From: Bacteriovoracaceae bacterium
Lineage (GTDB): Bacteria > Bdellovibrionota > Bacteriovoracia > Bacteriovoracales > Bacteriovoracaceae
Assembly (NCBI GenBank): GCA_023954635.1
Contig: JAGSHI010000013.1
Span: 1-44,511 of the forward strand
Direction of reading: 5' to 3'
Length of the DNA stretch: 44,511 nucleotides
Shown here: in pieces, positions 15,787 to 24,220 of the stretch
Layout of the letters: each line of letters opens with the position of its first letter
How positions within the stretch are numbered: position 1 is the stretch's first letter
Position numbers and translations under genes: made by a program
The notes under the pieces: generated by a model
The model's input: the letters and a program-made list of their open reading frames with translations, nothing else
Databases searched by the model: none
What the model was told of the DNA's origin: nothing

Positions 15787-17732
15787 ACTCTCCCCTTCTT
15801 CCCAACTTTATCGCTATAAGACTCTAACTTAAGACCGTAAATCAAAAACTTGATAAAATTCTTTATTCCGCCACCAAAAAGACCTTCAGTCATTCCACTG
15901 AACAGTTGATATTTCCGTTTTGTATAAGGATACCAGTTTGCTTCTATTTTATTTGAGTTGGAGTCAATGAGAACGGATTTCATATTTGAAAAAGAATGAA
16001 GACCGTGAACACCTTTATAGCGACCTATACCACTATATTTAGTTCCTCCAAATGGTAGATACGGATTACCTTCTGTAAGCATTACATTGTTGATAGAAAC
16101 ATTTCCAGTTTTTAGCTTTCTTGTAACTCTCAGAGCTCTTTTATTGTCTGCAGACCATACACTAGCGCTTAGTCCAAAATCACTATCATTAGCTAGGTTA
16201 ATTGCATGTTCCTCATCTACAAATTTATAAAGAGGTAAGATAGGTCCGAACGTTTCTTCAGTACAAATTTTCATATCGTCTGAGATATTATCTAACACTA
16301 AAGGAGGTATTAAGTTATCTTTACCGTTCCATCCTTCTCCTGTTAAAAGATTTGCACCTTTAGTCTTTGCATCATCGATATGTAACTTTACAATACCAAC
16401 CTGAGAATCGGTAGTCATGCCACCCATATCACTGTCACCATCCTTATCTACAGATTGCTTAATCGTTTTTGTTTTCTCTAGCAGTTTAGTTTTAAATTTC
16501 TCATAGATATTTTCTTGAACGTAAATTCTCTCTACCGATGTACAAGATTGCCCAGTATTAGTTAAGGCCCCCCATAAAGCACCAGATGCCGCTCTTTCGA
16601 TATCAGCATCATCAAAAACAATAAAAGGGTCTTTACCTCCTAACTCTAGCTCTACAGGGATTAACATTTCAGAGGCCTGGGACATAATTTTCTTTCCAGT
16701 TGCGACAGAGCCTGTAAAAAATATTTTATCTGGACGCTTGTCAATCAATTGGCTTCCCGTTTTTCCGTCTCCGTATACTATCTGTACCCAATCGTCCTGA
16801 AAGCCTGCACGATACAACAGATCCTCAACCAACCCTTTTAGTGGAGTAAATTCAGATGGCTTATAAATAGTAGAGTTACCTGTAATGAAACTAATAGTTA
16901 TAGGTACAATTGCTTGATAAAAAGGGTAGTTCCACGGAGATACTACAAGAACAGTCCCTAGTGGCTCGTAAAAAATTTTTGATTTCTTTCCCATAAGAGC
17001 AATGGGAGTCTTAATTTTTGCGTCTTTAAGAGAATTTACGGCCTCATTTTCTAAAAATGTTAAATGATCGAGAACTCCAAAAATTTCTGAAAACAAAGCA
17101 TCACTTCTACCTTTCCCAGTATCCTTTTGAATAATATCTACAATTTTTTCTTTCTCATCTAATATAAGTTTTTTTAAAGAGGTAATAAAATTACGACGTT
17201 GCTTAACTGTCATTTTATATATTTCTTTTTCTGCACTCCGAGCATTATCGTAAATCTGTGTAACTGCATCTGAAGAAGGATTAGTCCATGAACTTGTTTC
17301 CTTTCTCATAACAGGTACTTCTTGATCAGAATCAAGCTTTGCAACAGTAGTACTCCAATTAATTTCTTTCATAATTTTTTCACCATATTGATTTTGATCG
17401 TCTAAGTTTGAATAATATAAAGTAAGAATTATCCCCTTAAGTCCAAGTTGAATCATTCTCAAAGGAGCCCCTATGAAATCTGGAAATTGAGCATTTTTTT
17501 CGGATAACAAAACAACCCACTTAATTAGGAAACTTGGAGTAAAAGCAAAAATTGTCATAAGGAGACTTAACCCAGACCTATCATCCTCATACATATAATC
17601 TAACATTCTATCAATTTCAGAAGAAAATTCAGTTTGCCCAAAACGAGGGAATGAGCCTTCACCAGGGACTATAACATCGCCAAGTTTATTTAAACCTCTC
17701 ATCTGTATATTTCCAAAGTGTTTAGAGGTCAT
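15783..17732 (-). CDS. Aldehyde dehydrogenase with extra N-terminal domain
   Basis: 649 aa against about 480-500 for normal ALDHs. Residues 155-620 are the ALDH: VVSPWNYP near 263-270, NAD motif GSVATG (341-346), catalytic Glu363 in LELGG and nucleophile Cys397 in NTGQSCTS. Residues 1-125 form a hydrophobic helical domain (EIDRMLDYMYEDDRSGL, FTPSFLIKWVV, GLKGIILTLYYSNL). It resembles the N-terminal segment of long-chain alcohol-oxidase-type GMC proteins rather than any ALDH. The upstream GMC gene overlaps by ATGA, so the two are co-translated. Likely role: oxidise the aldehyde made by the GMC enzyme to the acid. It may be membrane-associated. ALDH call is firm; the origin of the extra domain is inferred. 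Confidence 0.9.
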   Translation of the reverse strand: MTSKHFGNIQMRGLNKLGDVIVPGEGSFPRFGQTEFSSEIDRMLDYMYEDDRSGLSLLMTIFAFTPSFLIKWVVLLSEKNAQFPDFIGAPLRMIQLGLKGIILTLYYSNLDDQNQYGEKIMKEINWSTTVAKLDSDQEVPVMRKETSSWTNPSSDAVTQIYDNARSAEKEIYKMTVKQRRNFITSLKKLILDEKEKIVDIIQKDTGKGRSDALFSEIFGVLDHLTFLENEAVNSLKDAKIKTPIALMGKKSKIFYEPLGTVLVVSPWNYPFYQAIVPITISFITGNSTIYKPSEFTPLKGLVEDLLYRAGFQDDWVQIVYGDGKTGSQLIDKRPDKIFFTGSVATGKKIMSQASEMLIPVELELGGKDPFIVFDDADIERAASGALWGALTNTGQSCTSVERIYVQENIYEKFKTKLLEKTKTIKQSVDKDGDSDMGGMTTDSQVGIVKLHIDDAKTKGANLLTGEGWNGKDNLIPPLVLDNISDDMKICTEETFGPILPLYKFVDEEHAINLANDSDFGLSASVWSADNKRALRVTRKLKTGNVSINNVMLTEGNPYLPFGGTKYSGIGRYKGVHGLHSFSNMKSVLIDSNSNKIEANWYPYTKRKYQLFSGMTEGLFGGGIKNFIKFLIYGLKLESYSDKVGKKGRV

Positions 17733-19123
17733 TGCACATCTCCCTTAATTTCCTGAGCGGCTTTTTTTGAAAGTGCCATAATTGTCAAACTTGGATTAAT
17801 TCCAGGAGCGTTTGGAAAAACACTTGAATCAGCTGCATAAATATTTTTATGCCCATGTAATTTAAAATTTTCATTAACTACAGAATTAGCAGGGTTAACC
17901 CCCATGCTTAGACCACCCATTAGATGAAGACCTATCTTAAAGTTTCCATCTACAATTTCTTTAGCTCCCGTTGAGTTAAAAATATCGTGTATAGCAGATA
18001 GCCCATTATCAAATGTCGTTTGGTCGCGTTCATCTAAAGTTTTTTCAATTTTAAGTCTCCCCTTCGAATCAGTACTGATTTGTCCAGGATTTTGATCTCT
18101 TACAGCGACTTCTATACAGGCCATATGTGTAATTTGTTTCATGTAGTTTAAGTGACGAGAGGCTATACCTGGTAAAAGCATAGAGATGGCAACAGGCGGA
18201 CCAAATACATTCTCTAGCTTAAAGCTTTTTATTCGAAAATTCGGATCATCACTTTTCATTGACTGGAAAGGCCCTTTCTCTGCATGAATCTCTTCGTCAT
18301 AGATTCCAAGGCTCATAAATTGAGGATGAGTGAAAAAGTTTTTCCCAATACTGTTATTGGAAAAATTAGAATTTAATAACAACTTACTGTTTCCAATTGC
18401 CCCTGCGGCCAATACTAATTTCTTACCTCGAAATATTCTATTATCCTCATCTTTATCTTTACCAAACACTCGAACAAGATCACTGGTCTCTTTGATGCCT
18501 GTTACTTCAAATTCTGATATTAACTCTAGTCCATTTGCGAAGGCCTTAGGTAATACTGTAATTCCCATGCTTTGCTTACTATCTCTTATGCAGCCAGATA
18601 AACACTCAATACAATCGCTCCCCTTGTCATAAGCACAGTCTTTTTGTGCACGTTTCAAGGGAGCTGATTTAAATCCATTGGCCTCAAAACCTTTTATAAA
18701 AATTGAAGCATTACCGTTGCGATGTTCTTTTGGAATTTCTTCAACATTTAACTCTGAGAGGGCTTTGTCGTACCAAGGATCAAGTTCTTTACGAGAAAAC
18801 CAATTTATTTTTGTTTTATCTTTCCATGAATCTAAGGCCAAGTCGTCAAAGCGATCTAAAAGGGCCTGGTTTACGACACTCCCACCTCCAACGACTTTTG
18901 GTCTCAATATTCCAATATCTGCATTGGTGTTGAGTTCAATACCACCACCCCAATAAAGTTGTGAGTTTGCATCGATTTCTTTTTTTGGATAATTTGTTCT
19001 ATTGAAATTTTTACCGGCCTCCACTAGCAAAACAGAAAGCCCCGATTCACAAAGCTCTTTAGCAATAATTGAGCCTGAGATTCCTGCTCCGACAATGATG
19101 ACATCATATATTCTGTGATGCAT
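17729..19123 (-). CDS. GMC-family FAD-dependent alcohol oxidoreductase
   Basis: 464 aa. The FAD-binding Rossmann motif is VGAGISGS at 11-18, with the second acidic position in LLVEAGK. The GMC signature appears as PKVVGGGSVVNQALL. The C-terminal active site has GLHLMGGLSMG with the catalytic His, and the final FAD-binding block is IYAADSSVFPNAPGINPSLTIMALS. A central cluster CAYDKGSDCIECLSGC is notable and recalls the CxxC-rich loop of glucoside/long-chain alcohol GMC enzymes. It lacks the N-terminal helical domain common in long-chain alcohol oxidases, which instead appears on the adjacent ALDH. Transcribed first in the operon, coupled to ALDH by ATGA, with an 18-bp palindrome 42-59 bp upstream. 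Substrate is inferred to be a long-chain or bulky alcohol. Confidence 0.9.
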   Translation of the reverse strand: MHHRIYDVIIVGAGISGSIIAKELCESGLSVLLVEAGKNFNRTNYPKKEIDANSQLYWGGGIELNTNADIGILRPKVVGGGSVVNQALLDRFDDLALDSWKDKTKINWFSRKELDPWYDKALSELNVEEIPKEHRNGNASIFIKGFEANGFKSAPLKRAQKDCAYDKGSDCIECLSGCIRDSKQSMGITVLPKAFANGLELISEFEVTGIKETSDLVRVFGKDKDEDNRIFRGKKLVLAAGAIGNSKLLLNSNFSNNSIGKNFFTHPQFMSLGIYDEEIHAEKGPFQSMKSDDPNFRIKSFKLENVFGPPVAISMLLPGIASRHLNYMKQITHMACIEVAVRDQNPGQISTDSKGRLKIEKTLDERDQTTFDNGLSAIHDIFNSTGAKEIVDGNFKIGLHLMGGLSMGVNPANSVVNENFKLHGHKNIYAADSSVFPNAPGINPSLTIMALSKKAAQEIKGDVQ

Positions 19124-19164
19124 AAAAACATACCTTTCAATATTAGAAATTTAATGAAAATTGT

Positions 19165-19182
19165 ACTGACTGCACAGTCAGT
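19165..19182. promoter_or_regulatory. Perfect 18-bp palindrome, candidate TetR-type operator
   Basis: ACTGACTG (19165-19172) and CAGTCAGT (19175-19182) are exact reverse complements around CA. The site is 42-59 bp upstream of the GMC start, in the 161-bp divergent region shared with the MBOAT gene. Such TGAC..GTCA palindromes are typical of TetR-family operators. No TetR gene is in the window, so the regulator is unknown. Confidence 0.6.
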
Positions 19183-19284
19183 TTAAAAGATTTTTATACT
19201 TGAGAAGAATACTCGTTAAACCAAATGAACGCATAATTAAATTTTCTGTTAAACTAATAAAAACAGTATTTAAATAGAGTATAC

Positions 19285-20742
19285 ATGTCATTTGATACAT
19301 TAAATTACTATTTGTTTTTCCCCTTCTTTTTCCTTCTTTATTGGGCCTTTCCTCATAAATGGCGTTTACCTTTAATGCTCGGAGCAAGCTATTATTTCTA
19401 CTCCTGCGTTAAGCCTATATATCTAGTTTTAATAATATTTTCGACATTAGTTGATTACTTTTGTTCAAATAGAATGGAACATTCTTTAAATAAAAAAAAG
19501 TACTTATGGGTTTCATTACTAACTAACTTATCTCTCTTATCTATATTCAAATATTTAGATTTTTTTATAAGAACACTAAATTACCTTTTTCTTTCTTTTG
19601 GCATTAATTTTTCCATACCACAACAGAATCTAGATTTCCCCATTGGGATTTCTTTTTATACTCTTCAAACATTAAGTTATACATTTGACGTTTACAGAGG
19701 AACAATCAAGGCTGAAAAAAATATATTTAGGTTTTCATTATTTGTTTGTTTTTTCCCACAACTAGTAGCTGGCCCCTTAGAGAGGGCCGGAAAGCTTATT
19801 CCTCAATTTAAAAAAGAGTTGAAATTCAATTACGATAAAGCAGTAGATGGTTCTCTATTAATCATCTGGGGACTTCTAAAGAAAACCGTTGTCTCAGACC
19901 GACTCATAATCATCATTAACGATATTTTTGAAAATCCAAACAATTCTTATTCTGGAATCCATTTTCTTTTAACAGGTCTAATGATCTCTGCTAAGTTTTA
20001 TTGTGATTTTTCCGGGTATTCAGATATTGCTATTGGTTCTGCAAAAATCCTTGGTATAAACCTATCAAAAAATTTCGATTTTCCATTTCTATCAACTAAT
20101 ATTACAAAGTTCTGGAGAAGGTGGCATACTACTCTTTCAAGATGGTTTCATGATTATGTTTACCTATTGTTTCCATTCGATAAACACAACAGAATCGATC
20201 CAAAAAGGTTGTTAGCAATACTCGTTGTATTCGCTTTGAGTGGACTGTGGCATGGCCCAGCTTGGACATTTATCATCTGGGGTTCTATAAACGGTCTCTA
20301 TTGCATCCTGCTCATACTTTCACAAGACCTTAGATACAAACTTGCATCTCTTTTACATTTTCACCGTATTCCAAGTTTTATCAAGGCCACATTATCTGTC
20401 CTTTTAACAAACTTACTCGTTGGTTTTTCGATGATTTTCTTTATGTCACCTAAGTTAAGTTTTTCTATTCAGTTTTTTAAAAATATGTGGAGTGAGTTTG
20501 CATTCATTAGTTTAAGTTCTATGGTCGATGCCTTTGGTTTTTTAAAATTTGATATGACTATTGCTTTTTGGACACTTTTATTTATCGAAACTGTAAATCT
20601 TGCTAAATATAACAACTTAAAAATTGCCAATATTAGAGAAATGCCACTTTTGGTCAGATGGCCCCTCTACATAACAAGTGTTGGATTTTTTATATTATTT
20701 AGTTTTAAAACAAAGAGCTCTTTTAGCTATTTTTATTATTGA
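19285..20742 (+). CDS. MBOAT family O-acyltransferase (AlgI-like)
   Basis: 485 aa, polytopic. Landmarks of the AlgI/PatA group in order: FFLLYWAFP near the start, GISFYTLQTLSYTFDVYRG (121-139), FPQLVAGPLERA (158-168), CDFSGYSDIAIG (240-251), FWRRWHTTLSRWF with His281, and SGLWHGPAW with the catalytic His323. AlgI-type proteins carry acyl groups across the inner membrane for transfer to exported polysaccharide or peptidoglycan. The partner SGNH gene follows immediately (TGATG junction), which matches the known two-component arrangement. The target glycan is unknown; no alginate genes are near. It diverges from the GMC/ALDH operon. Confident family call. Confidence 0.93.
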   Translation: MSFDTLNYYLFFPFFFLLYWAFPHKWRLPLMLGASYYFYSCVKPIYLVLIIFSTLVDYFCSNRMEHSLNKKKYLWVSLLTNLSLLSIFKYLDFFIRTLNYLFLSFGINFSIPQQNLDFPIGISFYTLQTLSYTFDVYRGTIKAEKNIFRFSLFVCFFPQLVAGPLERAGKLIPQFKKELKFNYDKAVDGSLLIIWGLLKKTVVSDRLIIIINDIFENPNNSYSGIHFLLTGLMISAKFYCDFSGYSDIAIGSAKILGINLSKNFDFPFLSTNITKFWRRWHTTLSRWFHDYVYLLFPFDKHNRIDPKRLLAILVVFALSGLWHGPAWTFIIWGSINGLYCILLILSQDLRYKLASLLHFHRIPSFIKATLSVLLTNLLVGFSMIFFMSPKLSFSIQFFKNMWSEFAFISLSSMVDAFGFLKFDMTIAFWTLLFIETVNLAKYNNLKIANIREMPLLVRWPLYITSVGFFILFSFKTKSSFSYFYY

Positions 20743-21794
20743 TGAAAAAATTTTTATTAAAGTCTACATTTCTTATTTTCTGTTTATATCTACCCTGGAT
20801 TACATTTATTCATACAGGTAGATATTATTATGCTCCTGATGATTACTTAGCATGGAATTATAAGCATGATATTATTGATAGAGATTCAAGCAAGTTTAAT
20901 CCTAAAGATATTATTATAGGAGACAGTCTCGCTCTTGCAGCAGTAAACCCAACCCTAATCTCAACTGATCTTTATAATCTCGCAATGAGTGGTTTTACAT
21001 TAGTTGATAGCTATTATTTCTTAAAAAAATATCTTGAATCTGGAAAAACTCCAAAGCGAGTTTTCCTTAGTCATGGAATGACTCACTGGCAAGGTTCTGA
21101 TGCATTTTCAGGACAAACGATAGGCTATGGATTCTTAAAAACTAAGGACTTTAATCATTTTTTAGAATCTACAAGTGGACTTGATTTTTTCTACTCACCA
21201 GAAGAGTCATTCTCTTTATTTAAAAAGTGGTTTCCTTTTAATTATATATACCCTTATGTCGTAAAGAATCACAAATCGACTTTAGCCAAAGTGGAATATT
21301 ATCTTTTTAAATTAGGAGTTGCTCCCCTTCTCTTTAATCATATTAAAACGATTATTTTAGATTTTTATGAATACGATCAACTTAAAAGAAAAAAAGAAAT
21401 TATAGTTAGAATGGAGTCAATGAAAGGTCAGCATTTTTTTGATTTTAATAATACTGTTAACCTTCCAAATCCAATTACTAATTATGACAATTGGGCCATC
21501 CATCCTGTGAATGATTTATATTTCAAGAAAATACTAGCTCTTCTTAAAGAAAATAAAATTCAAACTATTATAGAATTTGTACCTAATAACTATGTAACGT
21601 GGAAAAACTTTAAGCCCACTTTCTTCAAGGAGATGGATTCTTATTTTCTAGATATTTCATATTCTTATCCAAATTTAATAGTTAGTAAGTCTACTAGCAT
21701 GCCAATTGAAAACTATGGAGACATGGACCACGTCAACGAAATAGGCCAATCCGTCTTTAGTGAATTATTCAAGGCGAAATACTACAAACCCTAG
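20742..21794 (+). CDS. SGNH-hydrolase-like acyltransferase partner of the MBOAT
   Basis: 350 aa from ATG 20742; a TTG one codon earlier is possible. The ATG overlaps the MBOAT stop as TGATG, so it is translationally coupled. A signal anchor spans about 5-24 and the rest is periplasmic. The SGNH block I has IIIGDSLALAAVNP with Ser62, and the C-terminal motif GDMDHVNEIGQ supplies the Asp and His of the catalytic dyad. This is the AlgJ/AlgX/PatB type of organisation: the MBOAT passes acetyl to this periplasmic protein, which transfers it to a glycan hydroxyl. Sequence between the motifs is not recognisable, as is usual. Role is well supported by the pairing; target unknown. Confidence 0.85.
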   Translation: MKKFLLKSTFLIFCLYLPWITFIHTGRYYYAPDDYLAWNYKHDIIDRDSSKFNPKDIIIGDSLALAAVNPTLISTDLYNLAMSGFTLVDSYYFLKKYLESGKTPKRVFLSHGMTHWQGSDAFSGQTIGYGFLKTKDFNHFLESTSGLDFFYSPEESFSLFKKWFPFNYIYPYVVKNHKSTLAKVEYYLFKLGVAPLLFNHIKTIILDFYEYDQLKRKKEIIVRMESMKGQHFFDFNNTVNLPNPITNYDNWAIHPVNDLYFKKILALLKENKIQTIIEFVPNNYVTWKNFKPTFFKEMDSYFLDISYSYPNLIVSKSTSMPIENYGDMDHVNEIGQSVFSELFKAKYYKP

Positions 21795-21874
21795 AGATTA
21801 CGCGGAGCGCACACGCCCTTAAGCTCGACTAAATACATTCAGTCTGATTAAATACTCTCCCTATAGGAGATCTT

Positions 21875-22066
21875 ATGAAAATTGTTACACATCTTACTTT
21901 GCTGTTGACTCTAGCTGCCTGCGGACAGGCAAAAACAATTTACGCAGATCAAAAATATGATCTTTGCAAAGAAAAATGTAACCTTAAATATTCAAAATAT
22001 AACACTACTGAAAAAAACCAATGCTTATCAAAATGCTCTAGAAGTAAATATGAGGATGTAAAATAG
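21875..22066 (+). CDS. Micro-lipoprotein with twin CX3C motif
   Basis: 63 aa. The signal peptide is short with lipobox LAAC (Cys16), leaving about 48 residues after cleavage. The mature peptide has two CX3C pairs, CKEKC and CLSKC, separated by about 16 residues. This is the spacing of a helical hairpin stabilised by two disulfides, as in twin-CX3C proteins. AGGAG sits well upstream of the ATG. It is 2 bp from the adenosine-deaminase-like gene, so probably in one transcript. Function is unknown; redox or metal chaperoning is only a guess. The good ribosome binding site and signal peptide argue that it is real. Confidence 0.7.
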   Translation: MKIVTHLTLLLTLAACGQAKTIYADQKYDLCKEKCNLKYSKYNTTEKNQCLSKCSRSKYEDVK

Positions 22067-22068
22067 TC

Positions 22069-22992
22069 ATGAGCAACCACTGGGTTCAAATAAAAAAAGC
22101 AGAGCTACATCGCCACCTTGATGGCTCGCTTCGAAAATCTACGATGTATGAACTTGGGAAAAAGTTTAACGTAGATATCCCTGCAGACTTTCACTTTTCA
22201 CCTAATATGACTTTGGAGAAAGCACTTATTTTTTTTGATACGAGTCTAAAGCTATTACAAGAGAAAAGTGAACTAACAAGAGTAAGCGCTGAAATCTGTG
22301 AAGATGCTAAAAAAGATAACATCACACACCTGGAAATTAGATTTGGTCCACACTTACATCTCCAAAAGGGATTAAAAATTGAACAAGTTGTCGACTCTGT
22401 CTTAGAGGGAATCGATGGAAGAGCCGGACTCATCCTTTGTGGTTTATATGGAGATGATCCAAAACTTCTTAAATCATATGTAGAGATTTCTAAAACAAGG
22501 CCTGGTGTAGTTGGGATAGATCTCGCTGGAGGCCCACATCATTCTCAAAGTTTTAAACTAGAGGACTATCAAGAGGCCTACACAATGGCACTTGAAATTG
22601 GTCTTGGAAGAACTGTTCATGCCTCTGAAGGAAGAAACCCTAATGAAATTATTACTGCAGTAAATACTCTGCACGCAACAAGACTTGGTCATGCCACAAC
22701 TCTACTTGACTCAAAAGAGGCCTTAGATCTTGTCATAAACAAACAAATTACAATTGAATCATGCCCAACATCAAACTTACAATGTGGAGTCGTAACTTCA
22801 CTTAAAGAGCATCCCATTACAAAATGGCTAGAACTTGGAGTAAAGGCCTGTATAAATACTGACAATACATTTTTTTCAAATGTTACATTGTCGGAAGAAT
22901 ACCAAACTGTTTCAGAACTTCCAGGTATGACCCAAGAGCTTATGAATAAATCAATAGAAAACAGCTTTAATGCTGCCTTTAAACTCCGCTAG
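22069..22992 (+). CDS. Adenosine deaminase-like metal-dependent deaminase
   Basis: 307 aa, cytoplasmic. The amidohydrolase metal site is clear: H14xH16 in LHRHLDGS, His184 and Glu187 in VHASEG (usually HAGE), His208 in RLGHAT, the ESCPTSN segment (230-236), and Asp265 in INTDN. In classical adenosine deaminases the last motif is NTDDP; here the second Asp is Asn266 and Pro is Thr. This residue helps position substrate, so substrate preference may differ (modified adenosines or other aminopurines). The protein is shorter than the usual about 340 aa. It starts 2 bp after the micro-lipoprotein gene and is followed after 8 bp by a Rieske oxygenase gene. Fold is sure; substrate is not. Confidence 0.85.
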   Translation: MSNHWVQIKKAELHRHLDGSLRKSTMYELGKKFNVDIPADFHFSPNMTLEKALIFFDTSLKLLQEKSELTRVSAEICEDAKKDNITHLEIRFGPHLHLQKGLKIEQVVDSVLEGIDGRAGLILCGLYGDDPKLLKSYVEISKTRPGVVGIDLAGGPHHSQSFKLEDYQEAYTMALEIGLGRTVHASEGRNPNEIITAVNTLHATRLGHATTLLDSKEALDLVINKQITIESCPTSNLQCGVVTSLKEHPITKWLELGVKACINTDNTFFSNVTLSEEYQTVSELPGMTQELMNKSIENSFNAAFKLR

Positions 22993-23000
22993 AGGTCCTC

Positions 23001-24077
23001 ATGTTTGATCTTCAATCAGAAATCTTAAAGTTTGATGACTCTCAAGATATTACAAATGCTTGGACTCCACCAAGTTCATGGTACACCCAAAACGAATTTC
23101 TAAATCTTGAACATGAAAAAGTCTTTTTAAAAAATTGGATGTTTGTTGATTTCACTTACAACCTTTCTAATGAGGGTGATTATTCGACAGGCAAAGTTGC
23201 GAACAGACCGTACGTCCTTCTAAAGAATAAAGATCACATTAAAGCCTATTACAATATTTGCAGTCATCACGGTACTTGCGTAGCAAAAGGAAAAGGTAAT
23301 ACTGAATCACTCGTTTGTCCCTATCATGGATGGGTATATAACCTTGAAGGTAAACTAAAAAAAATTCCAAAGGCCGGCTCAATTACTGATATACACAAGA
23401 AAGGAATGAACTTAAAAGAGATCCCAATGCACATCTCTGGTCCTTTTGTTTTCTTATGGATTGGAGATGGTGACACAGCAGATTTTTCTGAGAGCCTTGA
23501 AGAGCACTTCAGTCGGGATCTTTATCAAAATTTAAATTTTGTAAAAAGAACGGAATATATTATTAATTGTAATTGGAAAGTCTTTGTCGATAACTACCTC
23601 GATGGTGGTTATCATGTACCTCATATGCATCCAGGCTTAACAACTCAATTAGACCTCGATAGTTATTATACTGATATACATGACAATTGGAGTCTTCAAA
23701 AATGCTTGGCCAAAACAAGTGAAGCGAAAGACAAAGAAGTTAAAGGTCGAGTCTCTGGCGAAGCTGAGTACACATGGGCCTATCCAAACTTTATGATAAA
23801 TCGATACGGGAAATGGATGGATACAAATTGGGCCATACCTATGGGACCAAACAAATCAAAAATTGTCTTTGATTATTTTTATGATGGAAATCCAAAGGAT
23901 GTAGAGATGTCTCTAGATGCTTCAGATAAAGTTCAAGCTGAAGATATGGAAATTTGTGATATGGTCCAAGATGGATTGAATTCAGGCGTCTACAAACAAG
24001 GAGTCTATGCTCCTCAATTCGAGAAACCAATGTTTCACTTTCATCAGTTATTAAAGGAATCATTTTTAACGAATTAA
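23001..24077 (+). CDS. Rieske non-heme iron oxygenase, alpha subunit
   Basis: 358 aa. The Rieske [2Fe-2S] ligands are C87xH89 in NICSHHG and C106xxH109 in VCPYHGW. The catalytic domain has the mononuclear-iron site NWKVFVDNYLDGGYHVPHMH with His205 and His210. Downstream EDMEICDMVQDGL should supply the Asp ligand. The layout is closest to choline-monooxygenase-like and aromatic-ring-hydroxylating enzymes. No ferredoxin or reductase gene is nearby, so electrons must come from elsewhere. Just downstream of the deaminase-like gene in the same direction; a shared pathway is inferred, not shown. Family call is firm. Confidence 0.92.
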   Translation: MFDLQSEILKFDDSQDITNAWTPPSSWYTQNEFLNLEHEKVFLKNWMFVDFTYNLSNEGDYSTGKVANRPYVLLKNKDHIKAYYNICSHHGTCVAKGKGNTESLVCPYHGWVYNLEGKLKKIPKAGSITDIHKKGMNLKEIPMHISGPFVFLWIGDGDTADFSESLEEHFSRDLYQNLNFVKRTEYIINCNWKVFVDNYLDGGYHVPHMHPGLTTQLDLDSYYTDIHDNWSLQKCLAKTSEAKDKEVKGRVSGEAEYTWAYPNFMINRYGKWMDTNWAIPMGPNKSKIVFDYFYDGNPKDVEMSLDASDKVQAEDMEICDMVQDGLNSGVYKQGVYAPQFEKPMFHFHQLLKESFLTN

Positions 24078-24170
24078 TCGCTCCTAAGTTCGTATGATTA
24101 ATAGTCGTTGTATAAAGTTTAGACGGCCGTCGCTCTCCCTAAGTTACCGAAATAGTTAAAACTCTAATTG

Positions 24171-24183
24171 GCAAATCATTTGC
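24171..24183. promoter_or_regulatory. Short palindrome upstream of the TGase-barrel gene
   Basis: GCAAAT-C-ATTTGC, 6-bp arms, 38-50 bp upstream of the ATG at 24221. It may be an operator or chance; no recognisable promoter boxes are paired with it. The rest of the 143-bp gap holds no gene. Confidence 0.3.
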
Positions 24184-24220
24184 ATTTAATTTACTCAAAC
24201 AAAGTATTGAGGAAATTATT

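Noticed and set aside
18330-18956. Three plus-strand open frames of 76-100 codons
   Set aside because: All are antisense to the GMC oxidoreductase, which has clear catalytic motifs; their proteins are low-complexity shadows.
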